Of a stretch of 64,000 nt of DNA, positions 49,327 through 60,598 are shown piece after piece. The notes beneath the pieces are model-generated. The model had not been told where the DNA came from. It made no database searches and was given only the letters and a program-made list of their open reading frames with translations. Source of the DNA: Uranotaenia lowii (lineage: Eukaryota; Arthropoda; Insecta; Diptera; Culicidae); NCBI RefSeq assembly GCF_029784155.1, contig NC_073693.1, forward strand, positions 138,745,988 to 138,809,987, read 5' to 3'. A program made the position numbers and the translations under genes. Numbering within the stretch: position 1 is the first letter of the stretch; each line of letters starts with the position of its first letter.

Positions 49327-50005
49327 AAGGGTGATTACGGTCAAAATTTGGTCAAGGGAGAACGCGTGTAAATCGGTTATATCGTTTATTTAAAAAATCA
49401 AATTAAATTTCTTTTTCAAGTTTAATTAGTATAAAATTCAGGAAAAACATTCAGTTAGGCTTCCGTTTTTCCAAATCCGAATTGCCAGGCTTTACGCTTG
49501 TTAACCTTCTTCGCCGCAGAAAGCCAGTTTGCCTTGAACTGCTGCTCGTCTTTAGAAGTTTTTTTTGGTCTTCTTTAGGTTCCGCTTGACAATAGACCAG
49601 TATTTCTCAATTGGGCGGAGCTCTGGCGTGTTGGGAGGGTTCTTGTCCTTGGGAACCACCTGCACGTTGTTGGCGGCGTACCACGCCATGGCCTTTTTAC
49701 CGTTATGGTAAGATGCCAAATCCGGCCAAAACAGTAGGGAACAACCGTGTTTCTTCAGGAAAGGCAGCAGACGTTTATTCAAACACTCTTTCACGTGAAT
49801 TTCTTGGTTGACAATCCTGGAAGCTATGAAAATGCTGCTTTTCAAGCCACAGGTACAGATGGCTTGCCAAACCAGATATTTCTTCGCGAGCTTTGACAGT
49901 TTCATGTGCTTGAAAATATATGTTACCTTTCCCTTTCCTTTTGCCGTATAAAACTCCTGTCCTGGAAGCTGCTTGTAGTCGGCTTTGACGTAGGTTTCGT
50001 CGTCC
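49327..50005 (-). mobile_element. Mariner-type (DD37E) transposon copy D, 5' half lost
   Basis: The low-coordinate terminal repeat AAGGGTGATTACGGTCAAAA follows TA (49325-49326) and carries one extra T compared with copy C. Homology stops at 50005 within the first catalytic motif, so the half coding the DNA-binding domains and the other terminal repeat are missing. Confidence 0.9.
49455..50005 (-). pseudogene. C-terminal half of a DD37E transposase, copy D
   Basis: Begins within DDETYVKADYK, keeps FWPDLASYHNGKKAMAWYAA (second Asp) and TPELRPIEKYWSIVKRNLKK (third catalytic Glu), then shifts frame at a poly-T stretch near 49560. About 40 bp are missing near 49500 (the MAGVKRKA region). Loss of the N-terminus means no DNA binding; non-functional. 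Confidence 0.92.
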
Positions 50006-50069
50006 GGTTTATATCGAATAAATACAACACAAAGTCGCATCAATTGTTCGTAATTATTAAATTTTTAGT

Positions 50070-50720
50070 TTTTTGAATGAAATGAAAGTCATGGCTTCCA
50101 TTTTTTCGAGATTTTTTTTTCCTTTAGGCGGTTTGTTTTTCGTCTGCAACGTCGAGGCGTCGCGACCTGACGTCGTTAGAAGAACGTAACTATGGCATAG
50201 CATACTGATCAGTGGGAATATTTTGGCGCGTATTTCTCAACCAAGCATATTTTCAATGCAAGTGGTGGCGATATGATGTGATTTTTTTTGTTCTTGATTC
50301 CTAGCTCACATGGTTATGAATGACGCCTTGATGTGACTCAGGTTGACATTTTGCTGATCGAATAAAACATATAATATTTGTTTTGCCAAAATCTGAAATT
50401 GAAAAGTCAGGCATCCATTTTTAGAGATTTTCTTTTCTTCGAGGGGTTTGTTTTTCGTCTCCATGGGCGAGGCGTCGCTATCAAACGTCGTTGCAAGATA
50501 ATAGTAACCAAAGCATACTGTTCATTGATCGCTGGAAAAATTTAAAAATTAGGCGCCTATTTCTCAACCAAGAACCAATATTTCTTATGCATGTTGGGGC
50601 GATATGCAACCTAGGTGTGTTTTTTCCTTACTTATTTGACGCCTAAATGACGCCTAGATGTGACACGGATTGATATTTTATCGATCGAATCAAAACCATA
50701 TAAACGATTTCAAATATCAA
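50070..50720 (-). repeat. Inverted copy of the ~330-bp dimer
   Basis: Reverse complement of 3340-3990, again as two diverged halves with the AACGTCGAGGCGTCGC and GATCAGTGGGAATATTTTGG blocks. Confidence 0.75.
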
Positions 50721-51392
50721 AACCATTTTTAATTCGTGTTAATTTAAGTAGTAAATTGTTGTCCAAAAGATATGAATTTGGTAATGATAAATATAAAATA
50801 ATGACACTTTTTGGACGTTTGAAAATAAGAAAATGGGAAGCTTTACATACAATTTCGTACAATCCGATACGCCTAGAAGGCTGGACACATTAACTGAACG
50901 AGAGTCTGTTCTTTGAAATAGATTAGATAGGTTTGAAGTTTTTAAAGGCCGAATGAACTTTTTGATTTTTTGCAATTGTAAGTTGAAGTTATCAATAAAA
51001 TAATCTACTTTTCTATAACAAAAAGTGAGGATATGAATTTTCACAAAGAATTTTCAATTAAGAAAGTAAACTAGAGCAAGTGCAAACATTCAATTTTTAC
51101 GAAAAGTGTATACATTAATTCTTCATCTAAAAATTGTTGGGCTCAAAAAAAAACATCTGATTAAATAAACTCAACTCTTTATTTTTTAAATCATTCATCA
51201 AAAAACTGTTTACACGTTTACTGTTTGTTTACACACAATTCAAGTACGAACTTAACATGCAAAGTATGTTTTTGTTTAACATATTTTGGCTACATAGAAG
51301 AGACTTTTGATTCACTTTTTTGTTGAAAAGTTTTTTTGTGATTGATATTCCAGGGGCAGCAGATTTTTATGATGAACTTTTAATATGACCTG

Positions 51393-52578
51393 CAGCCGAA
51401 TTCCGGTAATTGAAGAAAATCACCAAAAATCTCTTCTAGAAAAGAAATTGTAAAATTTTCGTTCTCTTCATAAAAATGTCTTTTCTTCTTGGCTGATTCC
51501 GAAAAAGTGAAGAGAAAGAAAAAGAAACAAATGTAAGAGAAGAAAAAAGTATAGTTCACCTATTCACCGCTAGACGTCTTTGACGTTTGTTGTCGGTGAG
51601 ACTTTTCAAAACGACTTATTGTTGGCACCGTCTTTCTCCCATGTTAGTTGGTTTCCCGATATTGAGCATGGTTATTAGATTAAAATTATATTTGAAATAC
51701 TGAAAACTATTTATAACAGCGATGTTCAATATTGCTAGATAAAATACTTCAAATCTTGCTCACAACCGTGAATGCAATTAAATATGAAAAAAACATATCG
51801 TTGAGTGTTGAAGGCATAATTCGACATTTTGAAAAATGAAGCAAGAAAGTTACGTGTTTGTAAATAATCGGATGTGTTGAACGGCGACGATGTTAATAAT
51901 TTTACCACAGAATTTGACGAAGTACAATTAATTAGGTTTAATCGATTACCTGAGCCAAGATATCGCAATGTACCGGAATTGTTGTGGTAGTTTCATCCTT
52001 CATTGGGATAGCGGTCAATGGTTGATCCAATAAGTTAATAAACTTCTCAGCCAAACATTTTGGCATTCGAAAGAGTTTTTCGAAATTTCCATCCGAAATA
52101 TCAAATGGATTACTATTATCTAATCTATTATCTAATAATATCTCTCAAATAACGACGATGCCGGAGTAGTTCGATTTTTGCATGGTGTTTATACCACTTT
52201 TTTTTTGCATAGTAATATGATACAATCATTTGTTCCATTATTTTCAAGTTTTAATAGGTATTAACGTTTAATTTAAAAAAAAATCCTTACTTAAAAAAAA
52301 ATGTCTTTTTAAATTTCCGAAGCAAAAATGCCGAAGAAATTAAAAATCTCGTTTTCTATTTCAAACGTCAAAAAATGTCTTCTTTGAATTGACCGGAATC
52401 TCAATCTAAGACAATTTCACAACGAAAAAAATCCGAAGAGATTGAAAATCATTTTTTCTTTTTTAAACGTCATAAAATGTCTTCTTTAAATTCACCGGAA
52501 TTCCAAGATAAGAAAATTTTAAAAATGTCTTCAATAATTTCTTTTCTTTCACGACATTTTTTACCCGGAATTCGGCTG
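51393..52578. mobile_element. 1186-bp element with CTG target duplication
   Basis: Absent from the inverted copy (empty site in 63650-63670). Ends CAGCCGAATTCCGG on both sides as inverted repeats, flanked by CTG at 51390-51392 and 52579-52581. The right part holds two to three ~115-bp subterminal repeats (AAAGAAGACATTTT, GACGTTT and TTCTTCGG blocks, 52290-52560). No transposase. A 3-bp duplication with these ends does not match a superfamily I can name. Confidence 0.8.
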
Positions 52579-54009
52579 CTGGAAGTGTTAAAAGTAATAT
52601 AAATTCATGTAATTTCTTTGGTGGAATAAGTGAAAAAGCGCCATTTAGCAATGAAACATCTACAATTCAAGAATTTTATCTCCAAAATGGTCAGAAAGGA
52701 TATCCCGTGTGTTGAGTCTGAAGCGGATATTCAAAATTATTATAAAGGTCTTTGTAAATCAAGGTCTTTTGGTTGAACAGCATTCAGTGAAATTGAAGTA
52801 CCAAGCATTAATTTATTCCGGAGAAAACTTAGTATATATCAATGAAAGTTCATAAAACAGACAAACAAGAGCAAGTATTAAATTCATTTTAAAGTCTTTT
52901 CACTGACGCATCTGAAAAAGACCTATGTGTTATCACTTGCCCCAATAAATGATACAAATGTCTACTTCGATATTTCTTTTTGTCAACAGAACTAATATTT
53001 GTTTTGAAAATATGATTTTTTTCAGAAAATATGAAAGTTGAACTGTGGTGATATTCGTTTGCATTTGCCCCTATGTTTCATTTTTGAAATGAACTCACGA
53101 AACCATCAAAGCCTGAACAGATTATTTCATTTCGATCTATTAAATTTAAAAAAAATCAGCTTTTCAATTAAATGTTATTAATATTAAAAATATTACATAA
53201 TCCTAAATGAAATCAAATGAACTTATTTGCATTTTTTATCTGAATAAAAAAAGGAAATTGCAGTATACAAAATCATCAGATTTAATGCCATGACAAATGC
53301 TGTTTGGGAACATTTTAAGTTGAAATGTGTAAAGTCTATAACTTAAGTATTAGGCGAAACTTTTTGGAAATGATTTTACTGAAAATATGGATTTTAATTC
53401 AAACTGCTTTGAAGCATGAGGATGATGAATAAATAGCTGTTTGAAAATGGTTAGTATAAAATCTTTTCTTATGTGTTTCAATTATTCAGCTCTTAAAAAT
53501 ACACCATCCAAAGCTAATTAGGAGCTGAAAGCGCTGCGTTAGGCAAAATATTCGGAAAACACTTCAAAAATTTTCCATAGATTCATAAACAATATATTCC
53601 AGTAAATGAGATACTTTTTGTTTTGGTTTAAACCTTATTGTGAACTCGAACAAAACGGAATAAATCACTTAATGGAATACAGCAAATGGAACATACATAT
53701 TATCAACATATAGTTATTTATGGAACAAGAAACAAAAATTGAATTTTAAAAGACCCGTTGAGTTAAAATTCTATGGTTTAATTTTGATAGAATTAAGCGG
53801 GACGATTCGAGTAAAGGGAAAGAAAGGAAATGTAAAAAAAAAACTAGGAAAAATTAATACTGATGTTATGAAATCGCTTGGTACATCTTTGTACCTGAAA
53901 ATGATCACATTTTCATATGTGATGAAAGAAATTAGAGAAACATGAACTATCAAAGAACGAAAGAACATAAGCCGTAAATATCATGAAAATTTCGAAAAAG
54001 ATACAACGG

Positions 54010-54082
54010 CTCACCGACAGGACTTGAACCTGCAATCTCCGCTTCGGTACAACGGCGCGTTAGCCAATTCCACCACGGTGAA
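54010..54082 (-). tRNA. tRNA-like sequence, left arm
   Basis: Mirror copy of 56568-56640, lying in the opposite arm of the palindrome. It folds to the same cloverleaf, with a Pol III-type T-run just downstream on minus (53995-53999). See the right-arm entry for the fold. Probably tRNA-derived rather than a working tRNA. Confidence 0.55.
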
Positions 54083-54291
54083 CGTGATGGAACCGGCGAA
54101 CACGAGCAATCGAGCTCTGCCGATCAACTGCTGGACCTTCTATCGAAACACCACGTATATCCCGCATGTGATCTTTCCCTCTATTGATCTCTCTTGTTTC
54201 TCTAACCCCACCCATCGACTCGGGATTTTAGCCGAGCGAGCACATGGTCGATTGCTTCGGGTTTGCCGCAACTTACGGTCAGATGAAGAAG

Positions 54292-55107
54292 CAGCGTTGC
54301 CACATGTAAATCTGTATTTTCGAGCTAAAAATCTTTTTAATCTGTATAAAATCTCAAAAATCTGTATTGAAATCTGTATCAAAAATTTTCATTCCGGATA
54401 CTTACGCTAACCTTTTTTATAATGCGTAGCGCACTCATTTAGACTACGCTGCTCATTACTACGGTGCGGGCTACTATTTGTGCGACATGTTAAACCAGTA
54501 TTAAACCTGATAATTTGTATGCGCGAACCGTTTTTGGTTAAACTTTGTCTGATTAATTGTAACGAACAAAATACATGTCAGCTATGTGTGAAAAATAAGG
54601 TCACGAAAAGTTTTAGGTCGATATATTCCGTTATATATAATGATCTGTGTGCTTCTGGGGTTTAACAATCAATGGGATTTGAACATTGTGCCAATTTAAC
54701 AATTCAATGGGATTTGAACATCGTGTCAATAGTTTTTACCATTAAAAGTTGCATTTCCTATAATGCAATGACCAATTTTGGTATATGATTCTTAAACACA
54801 GGTTTTAAAACTTTCTTCAACACTTTGCATGTTGTTTTGCATTGTAACGGTTCCAAACTCTAATCTGGATTTTTTTTTCTTATTTGCAAGCTTGATAATT
54901 GATGGATGATTGAATCATCAAAGTAGGTTATTATTGATTAACTCGAAATATAATTAAAATATCTTGGAAAATCTCTGATTTTCTGAAATCTGTATGAAAT
55001 CTGTATAAATTTCCAATTATCTGTAATCTGTATATACAGATTCTGTGTTACAAAATATCCAAAAAATCTGTATACTTACAGAAAAATCTGTATATGTGGT
55101 AACGCTG
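54292..55107 (+). mobile_element. hAT MITE, left copy of the composite
   Basis: 816 bp. Inverted ends CAGCGTTGCCACATGTAAAT and CAGCGTTACCACATATACAG (read inwards). AATCTGTAT words are repeated near both ends. It has a ~35-bp internal duplication (about 54662-54730) not seen in the right copy. No transposase. Confidence 0.88.
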
Positions 55108-55392
55108 GCCTACTGATGTGTTTACGAACACCAATTAAAACTACTACATCGACGTTTCGGGATGTTGTTTTAAACTTTACTTTCTGATGTTTATTCCTTT
55201 TCGAATGCAGGTCATTGCCAGAATCATGGTTCCAGCGTTTTTTGTTAGGATGGGCCTCGCCTTAATTTATGGTCTAAGGTCTGTCAAGTGAGGTCGTCGT
55301 CTGTCCTCGGACTGCTGACTGTGTGAATGTTTACAAAGTAAACTGCAGCGCAGTGATAGCACTGCACTTTGCTCTCTGGCATGAATCATATA
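55108..55392. other. Spacer carried between the two hAT copies
   Basis: 285 bp, moderately GC-rich, no frame of interest, no relative elsewhere in the window. Probably captured from the donor locus. Confidence 0.7.
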
Positions 55393-56194
55393 CAGCGTTG
55401 CCACATTTAAATCTGTATTTTTGAGCCAAAAAATCTTTTTAATCTGTATAAAATCTCAAAAATCTGTATTGCAATCTGTATTAAAGATTTTCATTCCGGA
55501 TACTTAGGCCAATGACATAGTGAGAGCGATGAGATGCGAATATAAGGACGCAGTCAATGCGAACCTTTTTATAATGCGTAGCGCACTCATTCGGACTAAA
55601 CTGCTCATTACCGCAGGCTACTTTTTGTGCGACATGTCAAACCATTTTTAAACCTGACATTTCGCATACGCAAACCGTTCTTGGTTTAACTTTGTAAGGA
55701 CGAAATACATGTCCGCTACGTTTGAAAAATAAGGGCACGCAAAGTTTAAGGTTGATATATTCGTTAAATATAACGATCAGTGTCCTTCTGGGGTTTAACA
55801 ATTAGTTGGGATTTGAACATTGTGACGATAGTCTTTACACTTTAAAAGTCATTTTCTATAATGCAATGACCAATTTCGGTATGTGATTCTTAAACACAGG
55901 TTTTAAAACTTTCTTCAACCCTTTATTTGTTGTATTGCATTATAACGGTTCCGAACTCTAATCTGGAAGTTTATTTGCGTGATAATTGATGGATGATTGA
56001 GTCATCAAAGTAGATGATTATTGATTGACTAGAAGTATAATCAAAATATCTTGGGAAATTTTTGAATTTCTGAAAATCTGTCTAAAATCTGTATATATTT
56101 CCAACTATCTGTAATCTGTATATACAGATTCTGTGTTTAAAAATTTCCAAAAATCTGTATACTTACAGAAAAATCTGTATATGTGGTAACGCTG
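55393..56194 (+). mobile_element. hAT MITE, right copy of the composite
   Basis: 802 bp, same orientation and ends as the left copy. A segment of roughly 55 bp at about 55507-55563 replaces about 9 bp of the left copy, and the left copy's duplication is single here. No transposase. Confidence 0.88.
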
Positions 56195-56567
56195 TGAAGA
56201 AGCAATCAGTGCCGCTCAAGGTTCCGAGCAGACCAGTTACACAGGGAGGTGTTGCTCTGTTGAAATCAATACTGATGTTATGAAATCGCTTGGTACATCA
56301 ACAGAACAACACCTCCCTGTGTAACTGGTCTGCTCGGAACCTTGAGCGGCACTGATTGCTTCTTCATCTGACCGTAAGTTGCGGCAAACCCGAAGCAATC
56401 GACCATGTGCTCGCTCGGCTAAAATCCCGAGTCGATGGGTGGGGTTAGAGAAACAAGAGAGATCAATAGAGGGAAAGATCACATGCGGGATATACATGGT
56501 GTTTCGATAGAAGGTCCAGCAGTTGATCGGCAGAGCTCGATTGCTCGTGTTCGCCGGTTCCATCACG

Positions 56568-56640
56568 TTCACCGTGGTGGAATTGGCTAACGCGCCGTTG
56601 TACCGAAGCGGAGATTGCAGGTTCAAGTCCTGTCGGTGAG
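56568..56640 (+). tRNA. tRNA-like sequence, right arm
   Basis: A 73-nt cloverleaf. The acceptor TTCACCG pairs with CGGTGAG. The D arm has A14 and G18-G19 in the A box (TGGTGGAATTGG) with one G-A mismatch at 13-22. The anticodon stem CCGTT pairs with AGCGG; T33 is present and the anticodon position reads ACC. The T arm is GCAGG-TTCAAGT-CCTGT with B box GGTTCAAGTCC. A TTTTT Pol III-type terminator follows at 56651-56655. An ACC anticodon (Gly) is not a normal insect tRNA and position 32 is G, so I favour a tRNA-derived sequence over a working gene. Confidence 0.6.
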
Positions 56641-56740
56641 CCGTTGTATCTTTTTCGAAATTTTCATGATATTTACGGCTTATGTTCTTTCGTTCTTTGA
56701 TAGTTCATGTTTCTCTAATTTCTTTCATCACATATGAAAA

Positions 56741-56811
56741 TAGGAAAAATTGAAAATGAACGCCAAGTTTAACATGGTAAGACGAAGTTTACCGGGTCTG
56801 CTTGTATATAT
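56741..56811 (-). mobile_element. Dispersed repeat unit, copy 1 (end part beyond the insertion)
   Basis: After the repeated TAGGAAAAATT the unit resumes and reaches its start motif GTTTACCGGGTCTGC, the reverse complement of 62345-62400. Confidence 0.85.
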
Positions 56812-57248
56812 ATAAAAAGCAATTTCTGTATGTTTGTTTGTTTGTTTGTTTGTCCTCTATAGACTCAGCCATCTTAAAAGCTAGAGGTCTGAAATTTGGC
56901 ATGGATGCTCATTAGGACCAGGAATGATGAAAAATGTTTTCAAATTTTCGGATGACCCCTTCTGAAGGGGGTCGTCCATACAAGACAAGTATTGTTTTCG
57001 CGATATTGACGTTAATTTTGGTCGGATTATGATGAAAATTTGCACATGAGTGTTTTGAAAGCCGAGCAATCGATTTCAGGTGTCAAATTTTATGTAAGGG
57101 GTTAGCCAAAGGGGTCGTCCATATTAACTGTTTGCTGTTTTTGCGATATTAAAACTGGAAAATGCTTGGCAATTGACTTTCATACAAACTGTTCATGACA
57201 TATTCAAAGTTGAAAGCGAAACGGAGTTCGTATGGGATCAGCTAGTAT
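56812..57248 (+). repeat. Short dispersed unit with (GTTT)n and CAGCTAG end
   Basis: Starts with an AT-only run and a (TGTT)n stretch (about 56830-56855), then TCCTCTATAGACTC. Two internal GGGGTCGTCCATA blocks follow (56970 and 57110). It ends ACGGAGTTCGTATGGGATCA, then GCTAGTA. It has the same start and end style as the other dispersed units but a shorter body. Confidence 0.6.
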
Positions 57249-57249
57249 G

Positions 57250-57330
57250 TTATATAGCTCAGTTGGCAAATCAGGCGATGTTCGTGAGTTCGTACTCAAG
57301 AGTAAACATCGAAACACAGTAATACCGGAT
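57250..57330 (+). mobile_element. tRNA-derived SINE head, weak
   Basis: Perfect A box TAGCTCAGTTGG (57255-57266) and a B-box-like GAGTTCGTACTC (57286-57297) at tRNA-like spacing. The acceptor stem is not evident and the downstream body is not defined. Confidence 0.5.
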
Positions 57331-60300
57331 AAATTTTGCAATAGCTGTACGCCAACTGCAACGTTCATATGAAGCCGCGAATGGCAATGGTAAAACGAAT
57401 AGGGGAGGGGCTATATGCGCATATTAAGGAAAGTACTCATTTTCTCTCTTATTCCAATAGATAGGAGTCTAAGGCTTAAAAAGATGCTGTTCCCTAGTGT
57501 TATCGTAGAATTAAATTCCTGTCACATGGCTTCCAGCTAGTTGATGTGTTAAATAAGTGCTATGATGAATAAGTTTTGAAGTTAAAATTGTTGGTTTAAA
57601 ATTCTGAACTTATTTAGTTACACTTCTTGAAGAAAACCCATACTTGAGACGAGGTAGGGTGTTTGAGTGTCAAAATTTCAGTTTCGTAACAAAAGTTTTG
57701 TGGAATTCAAAATTTCCAAGTCATAGTTTCAATATCGTGGCGAAAATGTTGTAGGCCAGTGGTCGGCAACCTTTTGAGTCGGAAGAACCAAAAACCTCAA
57801 ATTTTCAAAATTTCAGAGTTTGAAAGAGCCACACTAAAGATTCATTATTTTTTTGTTTTTATTAAAAAAAAATAAAACTATATGAATGATCAATGAACAT
57901 TAGTTTTACGAAAATAGTTTTAAACCCATTAGAGGTTTTTTTCTTCTGGATCGTCAACTCTTCTGGTATGGTTTGATTGTAAAACAAATTTAATACGTTG
58001 GCAAATATATAATCGAGAAAGTTTTAAGTGCATATGATGCTTAAATGAATACTTTGCATAATGTCAATGTGAAAGATTTTAACATATTTACAAAAGCAGA
58101 ATATATTTTTTTCGGCAAAGAAATGCTTTTAAAAGAATAAATTAAAGGAAAATATTGTTTTTTATTATCTAGCTCATTAAAGAAATTCCCCAGATTTAGC
58201 TAATCCTTTCCAAGTTCTAGAAGTATGAGGAAAAATTCTACTAAAATTTAAGTTGTCGAAAATTTTAATCTTCAAAAATCATGCTCCTGACAACTGGTAG
58301 AATTTTAAAAATTCATGACGTCAAACGAACGTGTCTTCAGAATTTAATGCATCTGGATAATTTAAAAATCTCATGTTATGTCACATGTGATTCTTCAGTA
58401 TTGGGCGCCCAATTGAATGTTAATTTGATACATTGTATATTCTTCATCAATGCTTGCTAACGCTTAGATTTTTGGAAAATTGTGGATTGACCAGTATAAA
58501 TCTCTAATAATGAAATTTTTAGCCTTCATAGAAAATTCATGAAAAGTAATATAGAAACAGTACATTTGAACTGGCATTATCAGTTCAAATATATTTTTAA
58601 AGTATCAAAACAAAAAACAATAATAATGAATCAACGTTGGGTGATCAACTTTTAATCGAAAACAGAAATAAAATTATGTCCGTTACTGAAACTTTGTTCA
58701 AAATTTGTGTGCTTTTGGTAAATATTTTCTCTACGTTTCATGAAATTGTATATATGCTCAAATACTCAAAGGTTTACAACAACTGCTTTGGGATGAAAAT
58801 GTCAATTTAGTTATTGTTAACAACTAGTTAGCCTGTGATTAAATTTTTAAATTGATTTTTCGAATTTAAATTTTTGTTCATTCTTAATGTTGATTCGAGT
58901 TTGAAAAGCTTTAATTTGTAATTCTTAATTCTAAGTTTTGGAATTTTGTATTTAAATTTTATGTATCTGTTCACCTTTTTTAACTCTTTATTTATTGAGT
59001 AGACTTTCCAGATTTTTTTCTGTACTTATCCAGGCCGAGCCAATCCGGGCATTGGGTTTCTAAATTGAAAACTCAAAACCGGTTAATATCTGGGCAAATC
59101 CAGCCAAAATCTACGTATTTTCCTTAAAAAGGCAAGAGATAAGCTGAAAAATGATCACACAAAAATTGATTTTTACGAAGGCACATCAGCGACGTTTAAA
59201 TCTTATTTTACAAATTCAAAAATTGCATGTGAATTTATTTCGCTAAAACAAGTTAAAAATTTAAAATTTCGTAAAAATTGTGAATAATCCTGAAATAAAC
59301 CGAGGCTTTTTCCGCGAAATCCGGGCAACCTAGCACCTCCCAATTTTTTTAAATCTGGTCAAACCCGGGTAAAACTGGAATGCTAATGAGACATGGCCGT
59401 AGAAATGGGGGACGTTTTGGGGGTTTAAACCCTCTCATATAAGGGTCCAGGAAAAGCAAGTAAGGTTTTTTACTCAACACATAATTTTTAATTCTCAATC
59501 AAATTTCAATAATTGGGTGAGGTTATTCAAGAGTAACAAATTGACTTGGAACTGGTGCCACAACCTCAAAAACTAATCCCAGGTTCAGAATTCTGCAACA
59601 GTTTTTCAAAATGTTCTCACTTGTTGATTGAAACTCAGTTCTTTATATTAAATTTTAAATAAGATTAAATTCATTCAGGAAATTCTGGTTCTATAATGTC
59701 AAAATCATAATTGTAATTGTGTTTTCATATTTTGGATTCTGTATCTAGTTTAAGACTTTTAATTTGAAATTCGAATAATCATTAGATATTTTAAAAAGAT
59801 ATATAATATTTTGAAATCCTGGATCAAGTATTGTTTTGCATTTCATACAAAATGTGATCCATAAATTTGAAAATGCATATGCATTTTCAAAATTTAAATG
59901 ATAATTTTCACAATTTCGGAAAAAAAAATTAGAAACCGTCTACATATTTTGTTTCGTTTTAAGATGTCAAATTCTTGAATTTAATTCTTATGCAAAATTC
60001 AGGTATAGCCATGCTTCAAAATGGCGATCCAAAACTGAAAACTTGGAACCAGATCTTCATTCGAAACTCATTTAAATTCTGATGCACAGGTCGGATGAAA
60101 AAAAAATCAAACCCAAAACATCAAAATTTTAATTAAAGAGCTAATGGTTGAGGGCTCTGAAACATGTTTCACGTCTCGGTTCATTATTTAATTCTGATTT
60201 GAAATTAAGATTAAGAAAACGTATTGAATAGGATTTATATCAAAAATTCAAATTCCGATTCAGATGGTAAATTAGTTTTACAATCAACATAGAAATATCA

Positions 60301-60590
60301 AGATTACTATTCCATTGAAGAATTAAAATCTCAAGAGATCGCAAACGTGTAATGTTGATAGGTAACGTAATTTCAAATTTTCAGCTAAAGATCACAAATA
60401 TAAAGCAAAACTAGATTTTATTTGGAAGTTTGTTTTATAAAAAAAACTGATTTCTATTCATGAAAAAAATATCCATAGGATATATGTTTGGAATTGATTT
60501 TAAATTAAGAATGTTTGCCGATAAAGAAACATGTAATCTTCAAGTGAAATACTTTGCAGGGAATTTTATATTTTCTCGGTGTATTGATTA
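57331..60590. other. AT-rich DNA with repeat scraps
   Basis: CAGTGGTCGGCAACCTTTTG at 57757 is the start of a common hAT-type end (then GAGCCACA-like words), but no second end was found. 59020-59390 has decayed CCGGGCAA-type repeats related to 28620-28740. No gene. Confidence 0.4.
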
Positions 60591-60598
60591 GTTTCCCT

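Larger units (their letters stand above)
50060..53855 (-). mobile_element. Non-coding dispersed repeat unit, copy 1 (main part)
   Basis: Inverted relative of 62341-64000 and of 2290-3990. 50070-50720 is the 330-bp dimer; 51055-53855 pairs with 62390-64000. The remaining end of the unit lies across the nested insertion at 56741-56811 and carries the start motif (ACGAAGTTTACCGGGTCTGC). Frames in it, such as 53739-53945, are not conserved as proteins between copies as far as can be seen. Confidence 0.8.
54292..56194. mobile_element. Composite of two hAT copies moved as one unit
   Basis: The whole block (left copy, 285-bp spacer, right copy) is flanked by TGAAGAAG at 54284-54291 and 56195-56202, while the intact opposite arm shows the same site empty. 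Neither copy has its own 8-bp duplication at the inner ends. This is how a composite transposon looks: the outermost ends of two neighbouring elements were used together. Confidence 0.85.
53856..56740. mobile_element. Palindromic (fold-back) insertion with tRNA-like arms, itself invaded by a hAT composite
   Basis: Inserted in the dispersed unit and flanked by the same 11 bp, TAGGAAAAATT (53845-53855 and 56741-56751). Arms: 53910-54291 continued at 56203-56263, pairing with 56298-56740, about 440 bp and almost identical. Central loop 56264-56297. A 32-bp copy of loop sequence (56268-56299) also forms the outer left edge (53856-53887). Without the hAT composite the insertion is about 974 bp. 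Confidence 0.85.

Noticed and set aside
53739..53945. Lys-rich 68-codon frame
   Set aside because: Lies across the boundary of the dispersed unit and the palindromic insertion, so its end is created by the insertion.
54024..54410. 128-codon frame starting MNLQSPLRYN
   Set aside because: It is the reverse of a tRNA-like sequence running into a hAT end; the mirrored copy has a different end.
56568..56640. Functional tRNA-Gly(ACC) gene
   Set aside because: This anticodon is not normally used in insects, position 32 is a purine and the D stem has a mismatch. It is kept as tRNA-like only.
57757..57860. Complete hAT element from CAGTGGTCGGCAACC
   Set aside because: No matching second end or 8-bp duplication found, so only a possible fragment.
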